Shown here in pieces: positions 26,725-35,898 of a DNA stretch of 64,000 nt (positions are counted from its first letter, which is position 1; every line of letters starts with the position of its first letter). The translations under genes and the position numbers were made by a program. Origin of the DNA: Sphingomonas sp. (GTDB taxonomy: Bacteria; Pseudomonadota; Alphaproteobacteria; Sphingomonadales; Sphingomonadaceae). The stretch covers positions 1 through 64,000 of the forward strand of contig NZ_JAFKLZ010000001.1 of assembly GCF_017304615.1 (NCBI RefSeq). Direction: 5' to 3'. Below the pieces are notes generated by a model. The model had not been told where the DNA came from and did no database searches. It was given only the letters and a program-made list of their open reading frames with translations.

Positions 26725-26804
26725 TGGTAAGTCCTTATCTTTGACGTGAACGGAAGATGGAGAGTGCGCCGCGCAAAGTCAGCCCCACCCTCGGCTCCTG
26801 GGGA

Positions 26805-27266
26805 TCAAACGAAAATCTGGCTGATCCACTCGGCGATCAGGGCGGGCTTGTCCTTGCCCTCGATCTCGACGGTGAATTCGTTGGTCTGCTGCCACTGGCC
26901 GGGGCGCTTTTCGACCAGTTCGAGCAGCTTGAATCGCCCCCGAACGCGGCTGCCCGACGGCACCGGGGTCAGGAAACGGGTTTTGTTGCCGCCGTAATTG
27001 ACCCCCATCTTTACGCCTTCGATGTTCGGCGCGTCCTTCACCAGCGAGGACAACAGCGGCATTAGCGACAGCGTCAGGAAGCCGTGGGCGATCGTGCCGC
27101 CGAACGGCGTCATCTTGGCCATTTCGGGATTCACGTGGATGAACTGGTGATCGCCGGTCGCGTCGGCGAACTTGTTGATCATGTCCTGCGTCACTTCGAC
27201 CCAATCGGACACGTTTTCGCTGCCGATCTGCGTCGCGCGTTCCTGAATCGTGATGGTGGCGGTCAC
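26805..27266 (-). CDS. MaoC family (R)-enoyl-CoA hydratase
   Basis: A 153-residue hotdog-fold hydratase. The catalytic Asp-His pair lies in FADATGDHQFIHVNPEMA, and FGGTIAHGFLTLSLMPLL is the second family signature. NYGGNKTRFLTPVPSGSRV completes the pattern. Such enzymes hydrate trans-2-enoyl-CoA to the R-3-hydroxy form and can feed polyhydroxyalkanoate synthesis. It lies upstream of a thiolase gene on the same strand and is divergent from putA. Confidence 0.9.
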   Translation of the reverse strand: MTATITIQERATQIGSENVSDWVEVTQDMINKFADATGDHQFIHVNPEMAKMTPFGGTIAHGFLTLSLMPLLSSLVKDAPNIEGVKMGVNYGGNKTRFLTPVPSGSRVRGRFKLLELVEKRPGQWQQTNEFTVEIEGKDKPALIAEWISQIFV

Positions 27267-27364
27267 GGCATTCCCCTTGAAGCGGTTTCGGCGCTAAGGC
27301 CGTCGGCATTCCTCTGGCGTGCCCGCGCGTGCGACGCAAGCCCGACCCGACCGAGAATTGGAAA

Positions 27365-30343
27365 ATGACAAGAGACGCTACGTCTTCCGCCCGCAAAACC
27401 ATGGCCGCGCAGTATCGGGCGGCCGAACCCGATATTCTAAAGCCGCTTTTGGCGCGTGCCGCACTGACCCCCGACTCGCGCGCCCGAGTGCTGGGACATG
27501 CGTCCGGCCTGCTCGCCGATCTGCGCGCGGCGCAGAACAGGGGGTGGGTCAACCAGTTCCTGCAGGAATACCGGCTCAACTCGTCAGAGGGCGTCGCGCT
27601 GCTCAGCCTCGCCGAGGCGTTCCTGCGCGTGCCCGATCCCGAAACCGCCGATCTCCTGATCGCGGACAAGCTCGGCGATGCCGACTGGCGCGCACATACA
27701 GGGGAAAGCAATTCTAGTCTGGTGAACATCGCCACCTGGGGGCTGGTGGTCGGCCGCGTACTGGTGGGTGAGGGGGAGGCGGGACCCTTGCGCCGCCTGA
27801 TCAGCCGCGCGGGCGAGCCGTTCGTGCGCCAGGCGGTCGGTGCGGCGATGCGGATGATGGGCGAAATCTTCGTGATGGGCCGAACCATCGACGAGGCGAT
27901 GGCCCGGATGCGGAAGGGCGAGAACAAGGGTTTCACCGCCAGCTTCGATATGCTGGGCGAGGCGGCGCGCACGGTCGAGGACGCCGCGCGCTATTTCAAT
28001 GCCTATACCGACGCGATCGATGCGGTGGGCAAGGACCCGGTGGCGGGCCATTCGATCTCGGTAAAGCTGTCCGCGCTCCACCCGCGCTACGAGGTCGCGC
28101 AATATGATCGCTGCGTCCCCGCGCTGACCGGGATGCTGGAGGCGCTGGCGGTGCAGGCGGCGGGGAAGGGCATCGCGCTGACCGTCGATGCGGAGGAGTC
28201 CGAACGGCTCGAGATGAGCCTCGACATTATCGGCGCGGTCGCCTCGCTGCCGAGCCTGAAGGGCTGGGACGGGTTCGGCATGGCGGTGCAGGCGTATGGC
28301 AAGCGCGCGCGGCCGGTGATTGACTGGGCGAACAACCTCGACCGTCTGATGAACGTCCGTTTGGTCAAGGGTGCCTATTGGGATAGCGAGATCAAGCGCA
28401 CGCAGGTCGAGGGGTTGGCCGACTATCCGCTGTTCACGCGCAAGGCGGCGACGGACGTGTCGTATCTCGCGGTGGCGCGCGACATGCTAGATGCGAAGAA
28501 CATCCGCCCGGCCTTTGCCAGCCACAATGCGCTGACCGTTGCGACGCTGATGGAATGGGCCGGCAACACGCGCGATTTCGAGTTCCAGCGGCTCCACGGC
28601 ATGGGCGACGGCCTCTACGAGCGGCTGGTGCGCGAACAAGGCTATCATTGCCGCATCTATGCGCCGGTCGGCGGGCATCGCGACTTGCTAGCGTACCTCG
28701 TGCGGCGTTTGTTGGAGAATGGCGCGAATTCGAGCTTCGTGCATCAACTCGCCGACGAGCGCCTGTCGGAGGACGAGATCCTCGCCGATCCGGTCGAGAA
28801 GATCGCCGCGGTCGGCGGCGCGCGCCACCCGAGCATCCCGCTGCCGATCGACCTGTTCGGCGACCGCAAGAATTCAAGCGGGATCGATTTGAGCGATCGG
28901 GAGGTGCTGGCCGACACCGAACGGGCGGTACGGGAGCCTTACCCGGATCTCATCGCCAAGACGATCGAGATGCCTGTCGCGAAGGTCGGAGACGCCATCG
29001 CTCGTGCTGCCGCTGCATTTCCGGGCTGGTCCGCCACGCCGGTTGAACAGCGCGCGGCGATCATGGAGCGGCTTGCCGATCTGCTGGAATCCAATCGCGA
29101 CGAACTTATGGCGATTTGCGTGCAGGAAGCGTTCAAGACGATTCCCGACGCAATCGGCGAGGTGCGCGAGGCCGCCGATTTCTGCCGCTATTACGCGCAG
29201 CAGGCGCGTGCCGGCCTGCAACCGATCGAGCTCCCCGGCCCGACCGGCGAACGCAACACCCTGCATCTGGACGGGCGCGGGGTGTGGGCGACGATCGCGC
29301 CGTGGAATTTCCCGCTCGCCATTTTCCTCGGTCAGACTGTCGCGGCTTTGGTCACCGGGAATACTGTCGTCGCCAAACCCGCGCCCCAGACGCCTTTCAT
29401 CGCAAATCGTGCAGTCGAGTTGGCGCACGAGGCAGGCATTCCAAAAGACGCATTGATCCTCGTCCCCGGCGGGCCGGAGGCCGGCGCTGCGCTGACCGCC
29501 GATCCGCGCGTGATGGGTGTCGCCTTTACCGGATCGACCGCGACCGCCAAGAAGATCGCGCGCAGCCTCCTCGCCGATGACGACCGCCCAATCGTCCCGC
29601 TGATCGCGGAGACCGGCGGCATCAACGCGATGATCGTGGACTCCACCGCGCTGCCCGAACAGGTCGTGGTCGACGTCGTGACCTCATCGTTCCGTTCCGC
29701 CGGCCAGCGCTGTTCGGCGCTCCGGCTGCTGCTGTTGCAGGATGACATCGCCGACGGCGTGATCGACATGCTCAACGGGGCGATGGAGCTGCTAGTGCTC
29801 GGCGACCCCGCCGATCCGCGCACGGACGTCGGCCCGGTGATCGATCAGGCCGCCTACGACAAACTCATGGCCTATCGTGCCGCGCCCAAGGGCAAGGTGC
29901 TCAAGACGCTCGACCCGCCAGCGTCTGGCCTGTTCGTGCCGCCGACTCTGATCCGGCTCGACGCCGTCGAGGACTTGACCGCCGAATGGTTTGGGCCGGT
30001 GCTCCACGTCGCGACCTGGCCCGCGGGCAAGCTCAGCGAGACGATCGCGCGGGTCAACGCCAAGGGCTATGGCCTGACGATGGGCCTGCACAGCCGCATC
30101 GCGCGCGCCGGCGACGTGGTCGAGGCAGAGGCGGCGGTCGGCAACCTTTACGTCAACCGCAGCATGATCGGCGCGGTGGTGGGGTCTCAGCCGTTCGGCG
30201 GAGAGGGCCTGTCGGGCACCGGGCCGAAAGCGGGCGGGCCGCATTACCTCTATCGCTTCGTCGCCGAGCGGGCGGTTTCGGTCGACACGACCTCGGCTGG
30301 CGGCAACGCGACCTTGCTCAGCCTCGACGAGGGCGGGATTTAG
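27365..30343 (+). CDS. putA: Bifunctional proline dehydrogenase / pyrroline-5-carboxylate dehydrogenase
   Basis: PutA oxidises proline to glutamate in two steps. The 992-residue product is of the shorter type without an N-terminal ribbon-helix-helix DNA-binding domain, so it should not be a repressor. The proline dehydrogenase domain covers about residues 100-440 (VKLSALHPRYE, LTVDAEESERLEMSLDII, MNVRLVKGAYWDSEIK, FASHNALTVATLME). The aldehyde dehydrogenase domain covers about 490-960 (APWNFPLAIFLGQTVAALV, VAFTGSTATAKKIAR, active Cys in SAGQRCSALRLL). ATG 27365 is preferred over GTG 27329. Its stop overlaps the convergent mscS-type gene by three bases. Confidence 0.94.
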   Translation: MTRDATSSARKTMAAQYRAAEPDILKPLLARAALTPDSRARVLGHASGLLADLRAAQNRGWVNQFLQEYRLNSSEGVALLSLAEAFLRVPDPETADLLIADKLGDADWRAHTGESNSSLVNIATWGLVVGRVLVGEGEAGPLRRLISRAGEPFVRQAVGAAMRMMGEIFVMGRTIDEAMARMRKGENKGFTASFDMLGEAARTVEDAARYFNAYTDAIDAVGKDPVAGHSISVKLSALHPRYEVAQYDRCVPALTGMLEALAVQAAGKGIALTVDAEESERLEMSLDIIGAVASLPSLKGWDGFGMAVQAYGKRARPVIDWANNLDRLMNVRLVKGAYWDSEIKRTQVEGLADYPLFTRKAATDVSYLAVARDMLDAKNIRPAFASHNALTVATLMEWAGNTRDFEFQRLHGMGDGLYERLVREQGYHCRIYAPVGGHRDLLAYLVRRLLENGANSSFVHQLADERLSEDEILADPVEKIAAVGGARHPSIPLPIDLFGDRKNSSGIDLSDREVLADTERAVREPYPDLIAKTIEMPVAKVGDAIARAAAAFPGWSATPVEQRAAIMERLADLLESNRDELMAICVQEAFKTIPDAIGEVREAADFCRYYAQQARAGLQPIELPGPTGERNTLHLDGRGVWATIAPWNFPLAIFLGQTVAALVTGNTVVAKPAPQTPFIANRAVELAHEAGIPKDALILVPGGPEAGAALTADPRVMGVAFTGSTATAKKIARSLLADDDRPIVPLIAETGGINAMIVDSTALPEQVVVDVVTSSFRSAGQRCSALRLLLLQDDIADGVIDMLNGAMELLVLGDPADPRTDVGPVIDQAAYDKLMAYRAAPKGKVLKTLDPPASGLFVPPTLIRLDAVEDLTAEWFGPVLHVATWPAGKLSETIARVNAKGYGLTMGLHSRIARAGDVVEAEAAVGNLYVNRSMIGAVVGSQPFGGEGLSGTGPKAGGPHYLYRFVAERAVSVDTTSAGGNATLLSLDEGGI

Positions 30344-31557
30344 GCCACATCCTCCTGATCGGCCGCCGACGTGTCGCCCGATGAGGGCGGCTTGGCGATC
30401 GTTTCGTTCGATTCCCTGATCTTGCGCGCGCGCTTCGGCTGGATCAGGCCTGCTTCCTCGGGGGTCAGGCCGACCTCGGTCGGATAGGCGAAGGCGATGC
30501 GGTCTTCGTTGAAGCGCTTGACGATCGCCAGACCGATCGAATGGCGCAGGTCGAACATGTCCTGCAACGCCGCACTCGGCGAATCGAACTGCAATTCGAA
30601 GTCGTAGCTTTGCGTGCCGAACCCGACGAACCCGGCGCGGACGAACTTGCCCTCGTGATCCTCGACGATGTCCTTCAACAGATGGGGCAAAGCCTCCATC
30701 ACCGGCACCGGCGTGGTCTGGACGATGCCGAGCGTGAAGATCACGCGACGCATCTCGCGCTGGGTGTTGTTGATGATCTCCTGGTCGAGCAGCCGCTTGT
30801 TGCCGATGATCCGCGCCTCGCCATTGGTGCCGCGGATGCGGGTGGATCGCATGCCGATGTCCTCGACCGTCCCCGACGATTTGTCGAAGGTGATCGCATC
30901 GCCCTTCTTGAACGGTCGGTCGAAGATGATCGCGATAGCGGCGAACAGGTCGGCGAAGATGCTTTGCGCGGCCAGGCCGATCGCGATGCCGCCGACGCCC
31001 AGGCCCGCGACCAGACCCGTGACGTTGACCCCCAGATTGCCGAGCACCAGCACCAGCGCGATCGCGAACACGGCAAAGCTGACAAACAGGCGGATCAGGC
31101 CCATCGCGTTGACCAGCGCCTCGCCATGATAGTCCTGCGCCGACGTCCGGTGCTCAATCGCGCCCAGGATGATCTCGCGCGCCCACACCGCGCCCTGGAG
31201 CACCGCGGCGATCGTGAACAGGAAATGGATCACCGACACGATTCCGGCGGGCGCGTCCGCAAACCGCGCAAAGCTCATGACGATCTCGGCGGCGGCGGAG
31301 GCAATGAACAGGTTGCTCGTCTTGGCGAGCGCCCGCCCGAACACGGTGCCCCAGCCCATGCGCGACGTGTCGCGCGCGCACATCCGCCTGCCGATGCCGC
31401 GTACGAAATGCAGTGCCGCAAACAACAGGACGCCCGCGCCGATCGCGATCAGGATCTGCAGCCAGTGCAACACGAACCAGGCGATCGTCGCGTCGTACAA
31501 TTCGCCGGCCTGGTCGCGCAGATCTGTTGCGGGATGAGACGCGGTCTTTTCGATCAT
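30340..31557 (-). CDS. MscS-family mechanosensitive channel
   Basis: A 405-residue membrane protein that should open under osmotic downshock. Several N-terminal helices precede the pore-lining TM3 and beta domain: GVNVTGLVAGLGVGGIAIGL, AAQSIFADLFAAIAIIFDRP and FKKGDAITFDKSSGTVEDIG, the MscS signature set. RSTRIRGTNGEARIIGNKRL continues the beta domain. A cytoplasmic region and a charged tail follow. It lies ten bases downstream of the topoisomerase gene on the minus strand, and its stop codon overlaps that of putA. Confidence 0.92.
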   Translation of the reverse strand: MIEKTASHPATDLRDQAGELYDATIAWFVLHWLQILIAIGAGVLLFAALHFVRGIGRRMCARDTSRMGWGTVFGRALAKTSNLFIASAAAEIVMSFARFADAPAGIVSVIHFLFTIAAVLQGAVWAREIILGAIEHRTSAQDYHGEALVNAMGLIRLFVSFAVFAIALVLVLGNLGVNVTGLVAGLGVGGIAIGLAAQSIFADLFAAIAIIFDRPFKKGDAITFDKSSGTVEDIGMRSTRIRGTNGEARIIGNKRLLDQEIINNTQREMRRVIFTLGIVQTTPVPVMEALPHLLKDIVEDHEGKFVRAGFVGFGTQSYDFELQFDSPSAALQDMFDLRHSIGLAIVKRFNEDRIAFAYPTEVGLTPEEAGLIQPKRARKIRESNETIAKPPSSGDTSAADQEDVA

Positions 31558-31567
31558 GGAACTCTCT

Positions 31568-32569
31568 TCAAGCTACCGGTCGGCGGGGTTGCGCCTCGCG
31601 CTTCAGGAACGCGATCAGCCCGCGCTCGTAACGATCGAGATAGCGCGTCGCGCGCGGCAGGGCGAGGTCCTTGCGAAACCGCTCCTGGCCCTGCTTGGTC
31701 AAGTCGATCAGCGCCGGGTGGACATATGATTTTCGCGCAATGGCGGGCGTGTTGCCGAGCGCTTGGGTGACGCGTTCGAGCATCGCCTTGAGCCCGACGT
31801 CGTGGTCGGCCCCGGCGAGCGTCTCGAACGCGATCACGCTCGCGCCCCACGTGCGAAAATGCTTTGCGGTGAAGTCGCAGCCGGTCGCTTCGCGAATATA
31901 GTCGTTCACGTCGGACGAGGTGACGGGGTGTGTCAGGCCCGCGGCGCCGACATATTGGAACAGATGCTGGCCGGGCAGATCCTGGCATTGCTTGACGAAC
32001 CGGGCGAGGCTGCGGTCGGTGATTGCGAGTTCGCGTATCTTGCCCGACTTGGCGCGATACTGGAGCTTGATCGTGGCGCCCCGGATTTTCGCGTGCCGGT
32101 TGCGCAACGTGGTCGCGCCGAAACTCTTGTTCGCCTTGGCGTAGCTCTCGTTGCCGACGCGCAGGTGCCCGATGTCGAGCAGCTTGACGATCGCGGCGAC
32201 CGTGCGTTCCTTGCTGTGGCCGCGCTTGCGCATGTCGGCGTCGACACGGGCGCGAAGCTTCGGCAACGCCTCGCCGAAGATCGAGCAGCGGTTATATTTC
32301 TCGCCCTCTTGCCGGGCACGGAAATCGGGATGGTAGCGATATTGCTTGCGGCCCTTGTCGTCCTTGCCCGTCGCCAGAATATGCCCGTTCGGCTTCGGGC
32401 AGAACCACGCGTCGGTATAGGCCGGCGGCAGTCCGACGCGATTGAGCCGGTCGATCTCGTCGCGATCGGTAATTCGCTTGCCGTCGGCATCCCAATAGCC
32501 CCAGCCGTGCCGCACCTTTTGCCGGGTGATGCCGGGCTGGCTGTCGTCGCAATAGACTAGTCGGGTCAT
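31568..32569 (-). CDS. DNA topoisomerase IB (poxvirus-like)
   Basis: This type IB enzyme relaxes supercoils by nicking one strand through a 3'-phosphotyrosine. It has 333 residues. Visible blocks are the N-terminal GWGYWDADGKRITDRDEI, LPPAYTDAWFCP, RKQYRYHPDFR, the catalytic core LLDIGHLRVGNESYAKANKS with Arg, KIRELAITDRSLARFVK, the FRTWGASVIAFETLA segment, and the active tyrosine Tyr282 in ARKSYVHPALI. Start ATG 32569; the in-frame extension to 33007 is antisense to the PfpI gene and is rejected. Divergent from the PfpI gene with 102 bases between. Confidence 0.93.
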   Translation of the reverse strand: MTRLVYCDDSQPGITRQKVRHGWGYWDADGKRITDRDEIDRLNRVGLPPAYTDAWFCPKPNGHILATGKDDKGRKQYRYHPDFRARQEGEKYNRCSIFGEALPKLRARVDADMRKRGHSKERTVAAIVKLLDIGHLRVGNESYAKANKSFGATTLRNRHAKIRGATIKLQYRAKSGKIRELAITDRSLARFVKQCQDLPGQHLFQYVGAAGLTHPVTSSDVNDYIREATGCDFTAKHFRTWGASVIAFETLAGADHDVGLKAMLERVTQALGNTPAIARKSYVHPALIDLTKQGQERFRKDLALPRATRYLDRYERGLIAFLKREAQPRRPVA

Positions 32570-32671
32570 GGGTCTCCGTTCGCTAGAGCCAAGGAAATGC
32601 GCGGTTCGCCGCTTCGTTCCGGAACGGTATAGCAGGCAGCGGGTTAGGTAGGCTGACCAAGGAGACTCCAG

Positions 32672-33223
32672 ATGCCCGACCTTAATAATGCCCGCGTCCT
32701 GATGATTGCCACTGATGGCTTCGAGAACGACGAACTGTTCAAGCCTCGCCAGGCGCTTATCGACGCCGGCGCCACGGTAACGCTCGCGTCGATCAAGATC
32801 GATCCGATCCAGGGCGAGAAAGGCGGAGAGAAAGCCGACACCATCACCCCCGACCTGCCGCTCGATAACGTCGATACCGAGGAGTTCGATGCGTTGGTGA
32901 TACCGGGTGGGGTCGGCAATCCCGACAAGATGCGGATGCAGGAACGCGCCGTCCAAATCGTCGAGGAGTTTATGAACGACGACAAGATCGTCGCGGCGAT
33001 CTGTCACGGTCCATGGCTGCTTGTCGAGGCAGATGTGGTCGACGGACGTACCGTAACGAGTTGGCCCTCGGTTCGCACCGATCTGGAAAATGCCGGCGCC
33101 GACGTGGTCGATCAGGAGGTAGCTATCGACCGTAAGCTGATCACCAGCCGCAATCCCGACGACATCCCGGCGTTCAACCAGGCTATCATCTCGGCCTTGG
33201 CGGAAGAGCTAGCCGAGGCGTAA
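32672..33223 (+). CDS. DJ-1/PfpI family protein
   Basis: A 183-residue single-domain protein of the class I glutamine amidotransferase-like fold. The nucleophile elbow is AAICHGPWLL with Cys111-His112, and Glu18 in DGFEND sits at the usual position to support it. FDALVIPGGVGNPD is the oxyanion-side loop. Members act as proteases, deglycases or stress chaperones, and the biochemical role is disputed across the family. AGGAGA about eight to ten bases before the ATG is a good binding site. Its last 15 bases overlap the convergent acyltransferase gene. Confidence 0.9.
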   Translation: MPDLNNARVLMIATDGFENDELFKPRQALIDAGATVTLASIKIDPIQGEKGGEKADTITPDLPLDNVDTEEFDALVIPGGVGNPDKMRMQERAVQIVEEFMNDDKIVAAICHGPWLLVEADVVDGRTVTSWPSVRTDLENAGADVVDQEVAIDRKLITSRNPDDIPAFNQAIISALAEELAEA

Positions 33224-34306
33224 TTCGGCGGAGTGCCGGCGTGGAAAAGCGAGGGCGTTGACCCATTTTTGCGCGGGCCGCTCGACTAGGTGATAGAGCG
33301 CGATCGAGCAGGCGAGGACCATCGCGAGGTAAAGCCCGACCAACAGCGGCGGGATCGCATGCGCGTCGGCGACGAAGGCGAGCTTGAACACGACGAACAG
33401 CATGAAGTGCGATAGGTAGGTCGCGTAGCTGATCTCGCCCAGATAGTGGAGCGGCGGCGCGTCGAGCGGGTTGCCGCGCAAACCGGCGGTGAGGGCGAGG
33501 CCGAGCAGCAGCCCGGCGAAGGCGAACGGGATCGCGAGCGTTTCGGGCAGACCAAACGCCCAGCCGGCGATGGCGGTTGCGCTGAAGCCGAAGGCCACAA
33601 GGGCGGGTAGGCGAGGGGCCGCCCTCCACCGCAACCACAAGGCGCAGATCGCGCTGCCCGCGGCGAATTCGGTCAGGCAACGGATCAGGCCGAAGCGCGC
33701 AATGTCATGGCCGAGCGTCGGCTGGTTCGCCATGACCGCGGCGAGGATCAGGAGAAACGCCGCGGCGGCCCCGGCGACGAGCCAGCTTGGCAACGTCCGC
33801 CAATCGACCGCACGGACCAGTAGCGGGAAGGCAAGGTAGGCGGCCAGCTCGCAGCTGATCGACCAGGCCGGGTCGTTCCAGGCGAGGCGATCGGTGAAGC
33901 CCCAATTCTGCAGCAGGAAGATGTGCAGCGGCAGCTCGCCGAAGGGATATTCGGCCGGGTTGGCGCGGCCAGTCGCCGCGAGCAACACCGCCAGCGCCAC
34001 GGCCCCGCCGAGCACGACGAGATGCAGCGGCCATATCCGCGCGATTCGCTTCTGCAGGAAATGCGGCACCTCGCGCCAGCCACCTTCGCGCAACCGTGGT
34101 CCCCAGCTCAGCCAGATGACGAACCCCGACAGCAGGAAGAAGAAATCGACCGCCAGATACCCCTTGGCGAAGAACTTTACCCAAGCGTCGGGCAAGCCCG
34201 CGACCGACAGGCGGATATGATAAAGCACCACCATCCACGCCGCGATGCCGCGAACGCTGGTCAGCGCACGGAGTTCGCTCCCACCCATTGGAACTTCGCC
34301 GCTCAT
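33209..34306 (-). CDS. Acyltransferase 3 family membrane protein
   Basis: A 365-residue integral membrane protein with about ten helices. The N-terminus LRALTSVRGIAAWMVVLYHI and the LAVDFFFLLSGFVIWLSWG block are hallmarks of acyltransferase-3 proteins, which O-acetylate sugars of lipopolysaccharide, capsule or other polysaccharides. The catalytic His is in VVLYHIRLS, and RIARIWPLHLVVL contains the conserved Arg-rich loop. ATG 34306 overlaps the stop of the upstream O-glycosylation ligase gene as ATGA, so it belongs to that locus and may decorate the same glycan. Confidence 0.9.
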   Translation of the reverse strand: MSGEVPMGGSELRALTSVRGIAAWMVVLYHIRLSVAGLPDAWVKFFAKGYLAVDFFFLLSGFVIWLSWGPRLREGGWREVPHFLQKRIARIWPLHLVVLGGAVALAVLLAATGRANPAEYPFGELPLHIFLLQNWGFTDRLAWNDPAWSISCELAAYLAFPLLVRAVDWRTLPSWLVAGAAAAFLLILAAVMANQPTLGHDIARFGLIRCLTEFAAGSAICALWLRWRAAPRLPALVAFGFSATAIAGWAFGLPETLAIPFAFAGLLLGLALTAGLRGNPLDAPPLHYLGEISYATYLSHFMLFVVFKLAFVADAHAIPPLLVGLYLAMVLACSIALYHLVERPAQKWVNALAFPRRHSAELRLG

Positions 34307-35673
34307 GCCAGCGCCGGTTGCGGCTCGGCGGCCTTGGCGCGTTTCATCATCGGGCGGAAGCTCGCCTCGGCACGCTTGCGGCCAAGGTAGGTGTCGAGCC
34401 CGATCTGCGCGCCGATCAGCATGAACATGAACGGCTGGAACGCGATCGCGATGAAGCACGCGCCGAGCATATAGAGCAATTGCCCCGCCTGGAGCGCGCT
34501 GGCGAGCGGGGCGATCCACGCCTCGTCGCCCTCCGCATTGCGGTAACGGCGGCGGATCACTTCCATCCGGAACAGCCCGCCCAGGCAGATCATCGCCCAC
34601 AGGATGAAGCCGGGCCAGCCCTGTTCGCCCAGCATCTCGAAATAGGCGGAGTGATAGGCGCGCGCGCGGTCGGTGGTCAGCTTGCTGTCGAGCCTGGCGT
34701 TGTCCTTGGTCCCGTCCGCCTTCACGATGTCGTAGCGGATCTGGTTCTGGCGATACATTTCAAACCCGCCGCCCAGTGGATGTTGCTGGACATGCTCCCA
34801 CGTCCATTTCCACACCGCGACGCGCGTCGCGGCGGACTCGTCCTGCTGGTACGTCTTGATCGTCGACATGCGGTCGGTGAACGACGTCGGCAGGAACGGC
34901 ACGGCGGCGAGACCAAGCACGCTGATCATGCCGATATAGAGGAGCTTGCGCTTCGAATCGCGCAGCTTCAGCAGCACGAGCAGACCGATGCACAGCAGGC
35001 CGGTGCGGGTCGAGGTGCCGATCGGGATCAGCAGGCACGCGAACACCAGCGCGGCGGTGAACAATTTCACCTTCCAGTCGCGCTTGAAGATCGTGCCGTA
35101 CTTGCCGAGCCACAGGATCGTCGGGATGATCGCGATCGCAACCGTGGAAATGGTCGAGCCTTCGTACAGCCCCGAATTGTTTGTCACCATCAGATCGAGC
35201 GAGCCGTAGCCGCCGCCGCCCGCCGCGGTCTTGATCCCGCCGACTATGATGATCGACGCCGCCGACAGACACATGAAGGTGAGCAAGGATTCGATCCGCA
35301 ATCGCGTCCGCAGCGTCAGCGGCAGGAAGGCGGCGAACGCCAAGCACTTCCACACCCAGTCCCATTTATCCAGCGCATCGGCGGGGAAATCCGCGCGCAT
35401 CGTCGTCACCGCGCACCAGCCGAGCAGCAGCAGGATGAGGATCTGACGTGGCGCGACGCGGCTGTCCTCCTTGCGATCCACCAGCATCCACGACCCAACC
35501 GCCAGCGCGACCGCGATCAGCGAGATCGGCACCGAATTGAGCAAAGTATAGGTCAGCCGCTGCGGCGAGACGATGTCGATATAGACGTAGACCAGGATGA
35601 ACAGGAACGGCCGCCGCAGCGCGAGTCCCATCAGCGCGGCGAGGAACCCGACAAAGGCGAGATCGTGCAGCAC
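34303..35673 (-). CDS. Putative O-glycosylation ligase, exosortase-A-associated
   Basis: A 456-residue multi-helix membrane protein of the Wzy/O-antigen ligase superfamily. The opening LAFVGFLAALMGLALRRPFL and YVYIDIVSPQRLTYTLLN is what I recognise from the exosortase-A-associated ligase group (TIGR03097 type), thought to transfer glycan to PEP-CTERM proteins. A large loop with HPLGGGFEMYRQNQIRYDI and AYHSAYFEMLGEQGWPGFIL is the typical ligase loop. The start GTG 35673 directly follows the stop of a 45-residue ORF. It overlaps the acyltransferase gene downstream and is divergent from a glycosyltransferase of the same system. Confidence 0.88.
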   Translation of the reverse strand: MLHDLAFVGFLAALMGLALRRPFLFILVYVYIDIVSPQRLTYTLLNSVPISLIAVALAVGSWMLVDRKEDSRVAPRQILILLLLGWCAVTTMRADFPADALDKWDWVWKCLAFAAFLPLTLRTRLRIESLLTFMCLSAASIIIVGGIKTAAGGGGYGSLDLMVTNNSGLYEGSTISTVAIAIIPTILWLGKYGTIFKRDWKVKLFTAALVFACLLIPIGTSTRTGLLCIGLLVLLKLRDSKRKLLYIGMISVLGLAAVPFLPTSFTDRMSTIKTYQQDESAATRVAVWKWTWEHVQQHPLGGGFEMYRQNQIRYDIVKADGTKDNARLDSKLTTDRARAYHSAYFEMLGEQGWPGFILWAMICLGGLFRMEVIRRRYRNAEGDEAWIAPLASALQAGQLLYMLGACFIAIAFQPFMFMLIGAQIGLDTYLGRKRAEASFRPMMKRAKAAEPQPALA

Positions 35674-35811
35674 TCAGCGGCTGCCGTCGCGCTTCAGCGG
35701 TTTTTGCGGCGGTTCGGGACGCTCATCGTCGAGGTCGCGACGCATCACCAGCAACCATGCCGCCAGCAGCATCAGTCCATGGCTTACGGCCAGCGCGAAA
35801 TTGTCGATCAT
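35674..35811 (-). CDS. Very small single-span membrane protein (45 residues)
   Basis: ATG 35811 opens a 45-residue frame whose TGA (35674-35676) abuts the GTG start of the O-glycosylation ligase. One membrane helix is predicted near residues 5-23 (FALAVSHGLMLLAAWLLVM), followed by a charged, Pro-containing tail ending KRDGSR. The exact junction with the ligase gene and the hydrophobic-then-charged pattern argue for a real coupled gene. No clear Shine-Dalgarno is seen upstream, which lowers confidence. Function unknown; it may be an accessory of the ligase. Confidence 0.55.
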   Translation of the reverse strand: MIDNFALAVSHGLMLLAAWLLVMRRDLDDERPEPPQKPLKRDGSR

Positions 35812-35898
35812 TGGCCCGGTGTCCGCCTGTGTTCGGATTGCCTAGCGACGGCGGGTTGACGCTGCGTTAAACACTGTCGTGGCAGAGACTCGTCCGCG